Source of the DNA: Rhizobium croatiense
Lineage (GTDB): Bacteria > Pseudomonadota > Alphaproteobacteria > Rhizobiales > Rhizobiaceae
Assembly: GCF_019793465.1 (NCBI RefSeq)
Contig: NZ_JAILYJ010000001.1
Coordinates: 248,001 to 312,000 of the forward strand
Direction: 5' to 3'
Length of the DNA stretch: 64,000 bases
The first letter of the stretch is position 1, and the number at the start of each line of letters is the position of its first letter. A model generated the notes under the pieces. The model worked only from the letters and a program-made list of their open reading frames with translations, made no database searches and was not told where the DNA came from. Positions 17,706 to 26,934 of the stretch are shown in pieces. The position numbers were made by a program, and so were the translations under genes.

Positions 17706-20700
17706 ATCCCTTAAGTTATTTCTACACGCTACGCTCCTATGTAGAGGCCTATGCCGGCCTTCTCGGCCGCCGCTTCATCTCGATCATCTGGGTGGCGGCG
17801 ATCTGCGTCGTCATCTGGTTCTATGGCTATCTCGCCGCCTATGGCGACTTCAAGCCGCTGGCGAGCACCTCGGCGCGGCTGACGCTGATCGGCATCGTGC
17901 TCGCTGCCTGGCTCGCTTACCTCCTCTTCACCGTGATCCGCGATCGCCGCCGCGACAAGCAGCTCGTCGAAGGGATCGAGCGCGACGCCGAGGCCGAAGC
18001 GGCGGCCAGTCAGCAGGCTGAGATCAGCGAGATCCACGGCCGGCTGAAGGAGGCCCTGCAGCTCCTGCGCCGCATCACCAAGCGACGCTTAGGCTATCTT
18101 TACGAGCTGCCATGGTACGTGATCTTCGGCGCACCGGGTTCCGGCAAGACGACGGCGCTTAGCAATTCCGGCCTCAAATTCCCGCTCGGCGATGCGCTCG
18201 GCAGCAATTCGGTGCAGGGCATCGGCGGCACGCGCCACTGCAACTGGTGGTTCACCGACGAGGCGATCCTCATCGATACCGCCGGCCGTTACACCACGCA
18301 GGACGATCTGAACGGCACCGCCAAGGCCGGCTGGGAAGGCTTTCTCGGCCTCTTGCGCAAATATCGCCGGTCGCAGCCGATCAACGGCGCGCTGGTGACG
18401 CTGTCGATCGGCGATCTCTTGACCCGCGATGCCGAAGCGCAGCGCGAGGAAATCAGAGCGATCCGCCAGCGGCTGTCGGAGCTCGACGAACTCCTGCATG
18501 CGCGCGTGCCGGTCTATCTGCTCCTGACCAAGGCCGATCTCCTGACCGGCTTCGTCGAGTTCTTCGACGGCTTCAACAAGAGCGACCGCGAGCAGGTCTG
18601 GGGCACGACCTTCGGGCTCGACGAGAGCTACAAGGCGGTGAACCTCCCGGAACGCTTCATGGAGGAATTCACCCTGCTCCAGCAGCGCGTCGACGCCATG
18701 CTGATCGAACGCCTGCAGCAGGAGCCCAATCCAGAGCTGCGCGGCCGCATCTTCCGCTTCCCGGCCGAACTCGTCTCTTTGAAAGAACGCCTGCAGGAGG
18801 TCGTGACCGAGCTTTGCTCCGGGTCGAAACTGGTGGAAGCGCCACTCTTACGCGGCATCTATTTCGCCTCCGGCACGCAGAGAGACGAGACGGTTGCCGT
18901 CCCCCGGACGCGGCGCAGCTATTTTCTCTCGCGCCTCTTCAAGGAGGTGATCTTCGGCGAGGCCTCGCTGGTCGCGCGTGACAAGCGGCTTTCCGGCCGG
19001 CAGCTGCTGTTCCGCCGGGCTGCCTACGCCGCTGCTGTGCTGCTGCTTGCCGTTGTGCTGACGAGCTGGACAGCCACCTACATCCAGAACACCACGGCGC
19101 TCGCCGCCGCCGAAAGACGCATCGATGCCTATGAGCAGCTGGTGCGCGGCGTGCCGGTGCGCGACGTTTCGGATGCCGACTTCCTGCGCATCCTGCCGGC
19201 GCTCGACAATCTCGCCGCCGTCAGCACCGATTTTTCCAAGACCCGCCTCTGGCCGGTGAGCCTCGGCCTCGACCAGGAAGGCAAGGTCGCGAGCCGCCAG
19301 CGCGAGGCCTATCAGCGGGCGCTGAACACGCTGCTCCTGCCGCGCATGCTGGTGCAGCTCCAGAAGGAGATGACAGAGACCACCGACGTCACCCGCACCT
19401 TCGACGCGCTGAAACTTTACGGCATGCTTGGCGGGCTCGGCCCGATGAATGTGGATTTCGCCTCCCTGGAAGCGGAAGACATGTTCACCGGGCTCTATCC
19501 CGACGAAGGCCGTGCCGCGGCGCGTAACGCGCTGATCACCCATGCGGGAGCCATGGCGCGCGGCGTGCTGCCGCCGATCGAGCTCGACAAGACGCTGATC
19601 GCCAAGGCGCGCGAAATCATCCGCTCGCAGAACATCGCCAGCCGCGCCTATGAGATCCTGGCGGAATACCGCGCCTCGCGCGCCCTTCCCGGCTGGAGCC
19701 CGGCCGGCGCGCTCGGTCCGCTCGGCGAACAGGCATTCGAGCGGACCTCCAAGGCGCCGCTAGGCGAGAGCATCCCCGGCCTTTTTTCCGCGACCGGCTA
19801 CCGGACGGTCGTTCTGCCCGAGATCAGCGAGGCCGCGCGCGAGGCGCTCGACGAGCAATGGGTTCGCGGCGATCCCAATTCCGCCGGCGTCACGGTCGAC
19901 ACCGTCGCCCAGGCCACACTTCAGCTCTATTTCGACAAGTTCGATCAACGCTGGTCGACGCTGTTGACCGATATCAGGGTCAAACCCTCGCAGACGATCA
20001 GCGATGCGGCGGAGACCACCCGCATCCTGGCCGGCAAGCCCGGCCCCGTCGAGGCGATCGCGAACTCGATCGCCGCGGCCACCGATCTGCGCGGCCCCGG
20101 CGCCGAGATCGCCTCGGCTGCAGGCGGCAGTTTAACCGACTCAACCATGGCTCTGAGCAGTGCCGCCAATGCGCCCGATCCCTTCAGCAATCTGCGAGAG
20201 GCGTTGAAGGCGCCGGCCGGCCAGTCGCCGCTTCCCGACCAATCGAAGGAGGCGCCGCGCTCGGAGATCGGGCAGCTGGAACCGATCCTGCAGAGGGTAC
20301 AGGAGCAGCTTTCGCGGGCGACGACCTCCACCGCCGAAGTGGCGAAGGTCTTCGACGTCGACAGCCAGCTGACCGACGCCAACCAGGACTTGCTGCAACA
20401 GGCCCGCAAGCTGCCGGCGCCGGTCGATACATGGATGGCAGGACTCGCCGCCGATGTCGGATCGCTGGCGGTCAAATCCGCCCGTTCGCGCATCAGCGAC
20501 GCCTGGGCCGCCGAGGGTGCCGGCTTCTGCTCGAACGTTGTCGCCGGCCGTTATCCCTTCGATCGAAAATCCCCGCGTGACGTGGCGATGAGCGACTTTG
20601 TCAGGCTGTTCGGACCGGAAGGCCTGTTCAAGACCTTCTTCAAGGAGAAGCTCGAAGCCTTCGTCGATACCAGCGCTTCGCCATGGGGCTGGAAGGGCAC

Positions 20701-21178
20701 CTTCGGGGCGGCGAGCATTCCGAGCGCGGCGATCGCCCAGTTCGAGAATGCCGACAAGATCAATCGCGCCTTCTTCCCGGCCGGCAGCGAGAACCCGTCG
20801 ATCACGATCAACATCAAGCCGGTGTCGCTGACCGATGCCGCCAGCGCGGTGATGCTGGAGATCGAAGGCGAACGCGTCGTCTATTTCCACGGGCCGATCC
20901 AGTCGAAATCGATCACCTGGCCGTCGACGGAAGCGAGCAACGCCTCGCGCATCGCCTTCCAGCCGGGCGGCTGGCAGCAGGCCTTGACGGAGAACGGCGA
21001 CTGGTCGCCCTTCCGGCTGTTCGACGATGCCAGCGTCACCATACAGGGCGACGATCTCTTCCGGGCAAAATTCCAGCAGGACGGGCGGGCAGCGGAGTTC
21101 GACGTACAGTTCGGTTCGGTGCTCAACCCATTCCGGCTGGAAGCGCTCGGCGCCTTCTCATGCCCGGCACAGTTCTGA
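17702..21178 (+). CDS. tssM: type VI inner-membrane protein TssM (ImpL, IcmF family)
   Basis: 1158 residues, standard for TssM. Two helices lie near residues 25-48 and 58-80, and a third near 440-462 precedes the large periplasmic domain. The cytoplasmic NTPase domain has an intact Walker A at 143-150 (GAPGSGKT), so this is one of the nucleotide-binding TssM proteins. The C-terminus carries the family block with the PGGWQQAL segment and the terminal beta-rich domain. TssM spans the periplasm and with TssL forms the envelope channel. Confidence 0.96.
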   Translation: MNPLSYFYTLRSYVEAYAGLLGRRFISIIWVAAICVVIWFYGYLAAYGDFKPLASTSARLTLIGIVLAAWLAYLLFTVIRDRRRDKQLVEGIERDAEAEAAASQQAEISEIHGRLKEALQLLRRITKRRLGYLYELPWYVIFGAPGSGKTTALSNSGLKFPLGDALGSNSVQGIGGTRHCNWWFTDEAILIDTAGRYTTQDDLNGTAKAGWEGFLGLLRKYRRSQPINGALVTLSIGDLLTRDAEAQREEIRAIRQRLSELDELLHARVPVYLLLTKADLLTGFVEFFDGFNKSDREQVWGTTFGLDESYKAVNLPERFMEEFTLLQQRVDAMLIERLQQEPNPELRGRIFRFPAELVSLKERLQEVVTELCSGSKLVEAPLLRGIYFASGTQRDETVAVPRTRRSYFLSRLFKEVIFGEASLVARDKRLSGRQLLFRRAAYAAAVLLLAVVLTSWTATYIQNTTALAAAERRIDAYEQLVRGVPVRDVSDADFLRILPALDNLAAVSTDFSKTRLWPVSLGLDQEGKVASRQREAYQRALNTLLLPRMLVQLQKEMTETTDVTRTFDALKLYGMLGGLGPMNVDFASLEAEDMFTGLYPDEGRAAARNALITHAGAMARGVLPPIELDKTLIAKAREIIRSQNIASRAYEILAEYRASRALPGWSPAGALGPLGEQAFERTSKAPLGESIPGLFSATGYRTVVLPEISEAAREALDEQWVRGDPNSAGVTVDTVAQATLQLYFDKFDQRWSTLLTDIRVKPSQTISDAAETTRILAGKPGPVEAIANSIAAATDLRGPGAEIASAAGGSLTDSTMALSSAANAPDPFSNLREALKAPAGQSPLPDQSKEAPRSEIGQLEPILQRVQEQLSRATTSTAEVAKVFDVDSQLTDANQDLLQQARKLPAPVDTWMAGLAADVGSLAVKSARSRISDAWAAEGAGFCSNVVAGRYPFDRKSPRDVAMSDFVRLFGPEGLFKTFFKEKLEAFVDTSASPWGWKGTFGAASIPSAAIAQFENADKINRAFFPAGSENPSITINIKPVSLTDAASAVMLEIEGERVVYFHGPIQSKSITWPSTEASNASRIAFQPGGWQQALTENGDWSPFRLFDDASVTIQGDDLFRAKFQQDGRAAEFDVQFGSVLNPFRLEALGAFSCPAQF

Positions 21179-21188
21179 GCGGGCTGAT

Positions 21189-22562
21189 ATGAACGAGCGC
21201 GCCACCCTCGAGCGAAATCCTGCTGAAACCGACAGGATCGGCTTTTACGGCAAGCTGCCGAGCCATGGCGATTTCGTTTCGATGGGCCTCGGCCATAGCT
21301 TGCAATCTGCGCTCGATGCCTGGATGCAGGCCGGGATGCAGGCGGCGCAGCAGGAACACGGCGAGGATTGGAAACGCCGCTTCCGTTCGATGCCGGCATG
21401 GCGTTTCATTATCGAGCGCGGTCTCTGGGGGCCGGCAACCGTTGCCGGCGTGCTGCTGCCCAGCCTCGACCGCGTCGGGCGCAGTTTTCCCCTCGTCATC
21501 GCCGCGCAGCTTCATGGCTTTGTCGAGCATCCACGCCAGCTCTATCTCGACGACACGTGGTTCACGGCGGCCGAGGCGATCGCCGAAAGCTCGGCCAAAC
21601 GGGATTTCGACATCAACCATTTCGCCGCAAGCCTGAAGCGGCTGCGGACCCTGCGCCCGGCCGACCTCGCGGAAAACGAGATACTGCAGAACGACGCCTC
21701 CAACCGCGGCACGCTCTGGTGGCGGATCAGTCCCGAAGAGCGGCGCGCCAAAGGCTTTCGTCTCAGCGGTGCCCCCGAGCCGGGGCATTTTTCCAAACTG
21801 CTGCATGACAGCTCCCCGGCCGCTTCGGCAGGCCCGCAAGCCGAAACGACGGAGACACCGCGTCCCGTCGGCATCGAAGCGCATCATCCTCTCGTCTTGC
21901 GGCACAGTCATGCCACGCACGCCGGCACGCGGCTCTCGGTCAATGCCGATGCGTTGCTCGTTTCTGAAACGCCCTCGCTATTCGCCGTTGCCGATGGCGT
22001 CGGTGACAGCAACGCTGCCTCAGATGTCGGCAAGATCGCGGTTCATGTGCTGGCCGAAACCGTCAAACAGCAGACGATCGAAGCTCTGGTGCAGGAGATC
22101 AAGGGCAAGCTCGGCCGTGCCCACGGCCTGCTTCAGTCGGCCTATCTTTCCGAGACTCGCGAGCCGGCGGCCGCCAGTATCGTCGTGCTGGCCACGCTGC
22201 AGGAGAGCTGCGCTCTGCTCTGGGCCGGCGATGCCCGTTGCTATCTTCTGCGGGACGGCATGATGCGCTGCCTCACCCGCGACCATGTGGAGATCGGCCT
22301 GCGGCGCACACTGTCGCGCGCGATCGGACTGCGCGGGCATCTCGTTCCGGAAGTCCTCTCCGGCGGATTGCAAGTCGGCGACCGGCTCCTGCTTTGCAGC
22401 GCGCCGCTGCCGAGCGCCCTGTCCGAGCGCAGCATCGCCGAAATTCTCCTTTCCGCAACAATCGAAAAAGCGGCCGACATCCTCGTTCAGGAGGGACTGA
22501 TCGCCAATTGCCGCGACAACCTCAGCGCCATTGTGATCGACGTGAAGACCGATGAGCCATGA
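21189..22562 (+). CDS. impM: TagF domain fused to PP2C-type phosphatase (ImpM)
   Basis: 457 residues with two domains. Residues 15-165 form a TagF domain (GFYGKLPSHGDFVSMGL; GLWGPATVAGVLLPSLDRVGRSFPL). Residues 235-455 resemble a PP2C Ser/Thr phosphatase (PSLFAVADGVGDSNAASDVGK, ALLWAGDARCYLLRDG, NCRDNLSAIVIDV). TagF represses type VI firing post-translationally and PppA dephosphorylates the Fha protein, so the fusion joins two negative regulators in one chain. The ATG at 21189 was chosen because it gives the normal TagF N-terminus just after tssM. It overlaps impN by 11 bases. Confidence 0.93.
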   Translation: MNERATLERNPAETDRIGFYGKLPSHGDFVSMGLGHSLQSALDAWMQAGMQAAQQEHGEDWKRRFRSMPAWRFIIERGLWGPATVAGVLLPSLDRVGRSFPLVIAAQLHGFVEHPRQLYLDDTWFTAAEAIAESSAKRDFDINHFAASLKRLRTLRPADLAENEILQNDASNRGTLWWRISPEERRAKGFRLSGAPEPGHFSKLLHDSSPAASAGPQAETTETPRPVGIEAHHPLVLRHSHATHAGTRLSVNADALLVSETPSLFAVADGVGDSNAASDVGKIAVHVLAETVKQQTIEALVQEIKGKLGRAHGLLQSAYLSETREPAAASIVVLATLQESCALLWAGDARCYLLRDGMMRCLTRDHVEIGLRRTLSRAIGLRGHLVPEVLSGGLQVGDRLLLCSAPLPSALSERSIAEILLSATIEKAADILVQEGLIANCRDNLSAIVIDVKTDEP

Positions 22563-23466
22563 CCCTCCGGAAGCGGCTTTCGAGGAGATCGCGCGGCGCT
22601 TCTCGCATCTCTGGCAGGCGTTGAATGCGGACAAGGCGTATTCGCCGGACACCCGAAAGATACTGATAGACAGGGTCCGGGATGCACTTGACCGGGGCGA
22701 GGCCCGCCTCAGTGAGTTGGATACCGCAATCATTGCCAACAGCTTCGTGCTGGAGAAGCTGGTTCATGATGGCGCGGCCATCCAAGTCTACCGCGCCCGG
22801 CATCGCGATCTCGGAACGCTTCACGCGATCAAGATGCCGCGGCCCGAGCATGCCGACGATCCCGTGCTGAGGAAACTCATGCTGCGCGAAGCGGAAATCG
22901 GCATGGCGCTGCGCCATCCCCACATTGCCGCGACGCAAACCATGCTGCGTCTTGCCGACGGACGCCCTGCCCTCGTCATGGAATGGATCGGAAGCCGGCT
23001 TGCGGAGCTTTTGCAGCAAAGGCCGCTGTTCCCTGGCGACGTGGCCTCGCTCATGACATCGGTGTTTTCCGGCCTGGACGCGATCCATGCCGCCGGTTTC
23101 ATTCATTGCGACCTGTCGCCGCTCAACCTCCTATCGCAAGGGAACTTCTCTCGTTTGAAGATCGCCGATTTCGGCGTGGCGCTCGAGGCGGGATGCCGGC
23201 ATCGCCAATTCGATCTCGCTTTTGCCGGCCGGCCGGATTTCGCCTCTCCCGAACAGACGGCGGGCGAACGGCTCGACGGACGATCCGATCTCTACGCGGC
23301 CGGGCTCCTGCTGTCCCTGCTGCTCAGCCATTGCACGCAACACGACGAGAGGTTGGAGGCTTTGGCGATCCGCCTGTCCCAGCGGGATCCGCAAGACAGG
23401 CCGGAAAATGCAAAGGCCGCCTTGCATCTGCTCGGCGGCCCCGCGGAACGTCCAGTCGATTTTTAG
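22552..23466 (+). CDS. impN: Ser/Thr protein kinase of the type VI system (ImpN, PpkA-like)
   Basis: 304 residues, a kinase catalytic domain with no membrane helix or periplasmic domain, so shorter than classical PpkA. The ATP-binding lysine is K94 (HAIKM), the catalytic loop is H185-C186-D187 followed by LSPLNLL, and the metal-binding DFG is at 206-208. HCD in place of HRD marks it as a non-RD kinase, but the catalytic Asp and Asn are present. It should phosphorylate ImpI to promote assembly. It is the last gene of the operon and converges with the following gene with a 4-base overlap of stops. Confidence 0.92.
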   Translation: MSHDPPEAAFEEIARRFSHLWQALNADKAYSPDTRKILIDRVRDALDRGEARLSELDTAIIANSFVLEKLVHDGAAIQVYRARHRDLGTLHAIKMPRPEHADDPVLRKLMLREAEIGMALRHPHIAATQTMLRLADGRPALVMEWIGSRLAELLQQRPLFPGDVASLMTSVFSGLDAIHAAGFIHCDLSPLNLLSQGNFSRLKIADFGVALEAGCRHRQFDLAFAGRPDFASPEQTAGERLDGRSDLYAAGLLLSLLLSHCTQHDERLEALAIRLSQRDPQDRPENAKAALHLLGGPAERPVDF

Positions 23467-24602
23467 TTGCCGCTCGAACCGGGGATCGGCGCTGCGGCCG
23501 TCGGCACGCTCTTCTGGTAGACGTTGAAGAGCTTGGCGAAGTCCACTAGGCTGGCATTGCTGGCGTAGATGATATCACCGTCCATCATCTGGAAACGCTG
23601 CATCAGCGCCAGATTGGAAACATCCTTCATATTGACGCGGTAGATCACCGGCTTGCTGCTCACCACGACCGGCGCGGCAGTCTTGGCATTCGCCGCCGCC
23701 ACCTGCGTATAGACCGGCTGATTGCGCAGCACATAGAAATTGCTGGCATCAGCCCGGTCGTCGAGCAGCCCGCCCGCCCGGCCGAGCGCCTGGGCCAGCG
23801 TCAGCCTGCCCGGCTCGAATTCGAACTCGCCGACACTCTTGAAGGCACCGAAGGCGGTGAAGGTCGGTGAATCCTTGTCGACATAAATCTGGTCGTCCGG
23901 CAGCAGATAGACATTCTGCTTGCTGTCGTCGATGACGCGCTGCAGCGGCACGGTGGCGCGCTGTTTGCCACGCATCAGCGTGACGGTGGCCGATCCCGGA
24001 TCGGAGGAAGCGCCGCCGGCAAGTGCCACCGCGTCGAGCACGCGCTCCTTGCGCGCGGTGAGCGGGAAGCGGCCGGCGGAGCGCACGTCGCCATTGACGG
24101 TGACGCCGCTGGAGGGTCTGTCGACCACGGTGACGACAGCCTGCGGATTGACGGCCGAGCCCTTCAGGCCGGTGACGATGCGCGTCTGCAGCGCCTCGGT
24201 CGAGGAATCCACCACGCGCTGTTTGCCGATGAAGGGAAGGGTCACGTTGCCGGTCGAATCAACGGTGAAGCGGCCGAGATTGAGGGTCTTGCTCTCAGTC
24301 GAGGAGAAAAGCCCATCCTCGCCGGGATCGAGAATCGTCACGTCGATGACGTCGCCGCGCCGGAGCCGCGTGTCGGCAAATCCGTTCGAGCGCATGACGC
24401 TCAGCCCGGGATCGCTGGCAGCATAGGCAAGCGGAGTAACGGCAACCTGGCCCATCGGCGCTTCCGACAACCTCACGACCGGGATTCGCTCGTTGGTTTG
24501 CGGTGAGGTGGCGTTGTAGAAACCACCGGCAGTTGGGCCATCCGATGGCCGGGCACATGCGCTGAGTACCGCGACAACGATGAACGGCGCCAACTTTCGC
24601 AT
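23463..24602 (-). CDS. polysaccharide export outer-membrane lipoprotein (Wza-like)
   Basis: 379 residues from the ATG at 24602. This start gives a signal peptide with a lipobox (VLSAC). A polysaccharide export domain follows (RLRRGDVIDVTILDPGEDGLFSS; RFTVDSTGNVTLPFIGKQRV), then two SLBB/beta-grasp repeats (VTVNGDVRSAGRFPL and the AFGAFKSVGEFEF region). Such proteins form the outer-membrane exit pore for capsule or exopolysaccharide. No Wzc or polymerase genes lie next to it, so the polymer is unknown. Its last 4 bases overlap the impN stop on the opposite strand. Confidence 0.88.
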   Translation of the reverse strand: MRKLAPFIVVAVLSACARPSDGPTAGGFYNATSPQTNERIPVVRLSEAPMGQVAVTPLAYAASDPGLSVMRSNGFADTRLRRGDVIDVTILDPGEDGLFSSTESKTLNLGRFTVDSTGNVTLPFIGKQRVVDSSTEALQTRIVTGLKGSAVNPQAVVTVVDRPSSGVTVNGDVRSAGRFPLTARKERVLDAVALAGGASSDPGSATVTLMRGKQRATVPLQRVIDDSKQNVYLLPDDQIYVDKDSPTFTAFGAFKSVGEFEFEPGRLTLAQALGRAGGLLDDRADASNFYVLRNQPVYTQVAAANAKTAAPVVVSSKPVIYRVNMKDVSNLALMQRFQMMDGDIIYASNASLVDFAKLFNVYQKSVPTAAAPIPGSSGN

Positions 24603-24788
24603 CACGTATCCTTTTGGCAATATTGAGAGAATCAAAAAATAGCAACGGCAGACGACCGAGCAATACCAGTTACGCGCGAAAAATCAATTGTGACAGCTTA
24701 GAGGCAGACAGCTGTGGCTAATTGGCAACCATATGGAACCAAATCCTTCGCCCGCCTATTCGGTCGAGATTGGTTTGAACCCCTGCGA

Positions 24789-25145
24789 ATGAGTAAAATG
24801 GCTGTGCACATCAAGCGAATCTACGAGCCGAAGACAGACGAAGACGGCACGCGCATTCTGGTCGACCGGCTGTGGCCGCGCGGGATAAGCAAACAGGATG
24901 CCGCAGTCGATATTTGGTTGAAGGATATCGCGCCAAGCCCCGCGCTGCGCCGATGGTTTGGCCACGATCCGGCCAAATGGACCGAATTCCAGCGTCGTTA
25001 TCGGGACGAGTTGAAAAAGAATTCAGCGAGCGTCGAGGAGCTCGAGCGCCGGATCGGGCAATCGGACGCTACACTTCTCTATGCTGCGAAAGACCTGCAC
25101 CACAATCACGCGATCGTGCTGCAGCGTTTCATCTGCAAGGACTGA
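24789..25145 (+). CDS. DUF488 family protein (YeaO-like)
   Basis: 118 residues from ATG 24789 (ATG 24798 is equally possible). It contains the DUF488 hallmarks IKRIYEP, TRILVDRLWPRG, WLKDIAPSPALRRWFGHDP and TLLYAAKDLHHNHAIVL. The family is widespread and its biochemical role is unclear. It is monocistronic as far as can be seen; the 186 bases upstream hold no recognisable regulatory site. Confidence 0.85.
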   Translation: MSKMAVHIKRIYEPKTDEDGTRILVDRLWPRGISKQDAAVDIWLKDIAPSPALRRWFGHDPAKWTEFQRRYRDELKKNSASVEELERRIGQSDATLLYAAKDLHHNHAIVLQRFICKD

Positions 25146-25300
25146 AGCAGCTGTGACCGGCGCCGATGACAAGTCGTCGCCTTCCGTCAAAAAATTTCCG
25201 GGAACCTTTTGCGCCGCTCCGCATCCAATGCTCGCTTCCGAAGCGCGGCACCGTTGCCGCTGGCAAGCATTCAGTCACATGGACACAAGGGAGACAGATC

Positions 25301-25822
25301 ATGTTGAAACGAATCTTGGGCGCCGCGCTCATGGCCGCATCTCTCGGCACAGCTTCGATGGCCGCCGATGCCAAGCCGACCGATCCTCAGATCGCTCATA
25401 TCGCCTATACGGCCGGGCAGATCGATGTCACCGCTGCAGAACAGGCTTTGAAGAAGAGCAAGAATGCCGACGTAATCGAATTCGCCAAAACCATGGAGCG
25501 CGACCACAAGGCCGTCAACGAGCAGGCGCTCGCCCTCGTCAAGAAGCTGAAAGTGACGCCCGAAGACAATAACATCAGCCAGTCCTTGTCGACCCAGGCG
25601 AGCAAGGAACTGACGACACTGGGCGCGCTCGACGGCGCCGCATTCGACAAGGCCTATGTCGAAAACGAAGTCGCCTACCACCAGTCGGTCAACGAGGCGC
25701 TTTCCACGGTGCTGATCCCTTCGGCGCAGAATGAAGAGCTCAAGTCGCTCTTGGAAACCGGCCTGACCCTGTTCAAGCAGCACCAGATGCATGCCGAACA
25801 TCTCGCTTCGACAATGAAGTAG
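25301..25822 (+). CDS. exported DUF4142 family protein
   Basis: 173 residues with a signal peptide (about 1-21). A ferritin-like four-helix DUF4142 domain follows (HIAYTAGQIDVTAAEQAL; EFAKTMERDHKAVNEQAL; AYVENEVAYHQSVNEALSTVL). The ATG at 25301 follows AAGGGAG. Earlier in-frame starts would bury the signal peptide. It sits 7 bases before a cupredoxin gene and 365 bases before an ECF sigma gene on the same strand. In rhizobia this trio suggests an envelope stress or copper-related response, which is an inference from gene order. Confidence 0.9.
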   Translation: MLKRILGAALMAASLGTASMAADAKPTDPQIAHIAYTAGQIDVTAAEQALKKSKNADVIEFAKTMERDHKAVNEQALALVKKLKVTPEDNNISQSLSTQASKELTTLGALDGAAFDKAYVENEVAYHQSVNEALSTVLIPSAQNEELKSLLETGLTLFKQHQMHAEHLASTMK

Positions 25823-25829
25823 GTTTGCG

Positions 25830-26147
25830 ATGCGCCTGCTGACGAAATCGCTGCTGCTGTTTGCGCTACTTTGCACAGACAGCGGCATTGCCTTTGCTGC
25901 GGAATATCAGGTCAGCATCGCCGGAATGAAATTCAGCGCATCGCCGGCCGAGCTGCATGTCGGCGATGTGATCGTCTGGCGAAACGATGATATATTCAGG
26001 CACACGGCAACCGCGCGTGACAAGAGCTTCGATATCGACCTGCCGCCGAAATCGGAAGGCCGCATGACGGTCAGCAAAGCAGGAGCCGTCGATTTCTATT
26101 GCCGCTTTCATCCTGCCATGACCAGCAAACTGGACGTTCGGCCATAG
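25830..26147 (+). CDS. periplasmic blue-copper protein (amicyanin/plastocyanin-like cupredoxin)
   Basis: 105 residues with a cleavable signal peptide ending near AFA-AEYQ. All four type-1 copper ligands are visible: H58, C91, H94 and M97, the last three as C-x2-H-x2-M. A small periplasmic electron carrier or copper-binding protein is expected. The partner donor or acceptor is not encoded nearby. It lies directly between the DUF4142 gene and the ECF sigma gene. Confidence 0.9.
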   Translation: MRLLTKSLLLFALLCTDSGIAFAAEYQVSIAGMKFSASPAELHVGDVIVWRNDDIFRHTATARDKSFDIDLPPKSEGRMTVSKAGAVDFYCRFHPAMTSKLDVRP

Positions 26148-26186
26148 GGCCGGGCTTCAATCAAAGACTATAGGCGGAGAATCCCC

Positions 26187-26909
26187 ATGACAGCCATTCC
26201 GGTTCCGACCGAGCGACTTCGGCAGCAGATATCGGCACTCTCCGACGCCGATCTCGTACCCTTGGCGAAAATGGGCGACGAGCCTGCCATCCGCATCCTC
26301 GTTCAGCGCCACAACCAGCGCCTGTTCCGCACCGCGCGCGCCATTATCCGCAACGACGCGGAGGCGGAAGACGTCGTCCAGGCCGCCTATATCAAGGCAT
26401 TCACCGGTCTGGCCGCGTTCCGCGGCAATGCGCAGCTTTCGACATGGCTCACCCGCATTGCGGTCAACGAGGCGCTTGGCCGCGTGCGGCGGCGAAAGAA
26501 CACCGCCGGGCTTGAGGAAATCGACATGCAGACGACATCGCCGGGTGGCGAAATACTCCAGTTTCCCTCCTCCTTGTCGGCAACCGATCCGGAAGCCGAA
26601 CTGTCACGGAGCCAGGCGCGGCATCTCCTCGAAAATGCGGTCGACGAACTTCCTGACGATTTCCGCGCCATCTTCGTGCTGCGGGATGTCGAGGGCATGA
26701 GCACCGACGAGGCCGCCGCTCACCTCGGAATAAGACCCGAAACGGCCAAGACCCGGCTGCACCGGGCGCGGAAGATGATGCGGCAATCGATCGAAAAACG
26801 GCTGTCCGGCGCCTTCTCGGCCCTGTTCCCGTTCGATGGCGCCCGTTGTGCTTTCATGGCCGATCGTGTCGTCGCCGCCCTTCGTCATGAGAAGTCGGAG
26901 ACAGATTAA
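26187..26909 (+). CDS. ECF-type RNA polymerase sigma factor
   Basis: 240 residues. Region 2 covers about 35-100 (LVQRHNQRLFRTARAIIRNDAEAEDVVQAAYIKAF; LSTWLTRIAVNEAL). Region 4 covers about 150-205 (LPDDFRAIFVLRDVEGMSTDEAAAHLGI; VKTRLHRAR-like TAKTRLHRARKMM). About 35 extra C-terminal residues (FPFDGARCAFMADRVVAAL) follow region 4, including one cysteine. No anti-sigma gene is adjacent, so control may be through that tail or the gene may lack a local anti-sigma factor. It follows the cupredoxin gene by 39 bases. Confidence 0.92.
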   Translation: MTAIPVPTERLRQQISALSDADLVPLAKMGDEPAIRILVQRHNQRLFRTARAIIRNDAEAEDVVQAAYIKAFTGLAAFRGNAQLSTWLTRIAVNEALGRVRRRKNTAGLEEIDMQTTSPGGEILQFPSSLSATDPEAELSRSQARHLLENAVDELPDDFRAIFVLRDVEGMSTDEAAAHLGIRPETAKTRLHRARKMMRQSIEKRLSGAFSALFPFDGARCAFMADRVVAALRHEKSETD

Positions 26910-26934
26910 GCCGCGGAAGGCGGCATGCGACGCT

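Noticed and set aside
25201..25225. GGAAC upstream of the DUF4142 gene, resembling an EcfG -35 element
   Set aside because: No matching -10 (GTT) element at the required spacing.
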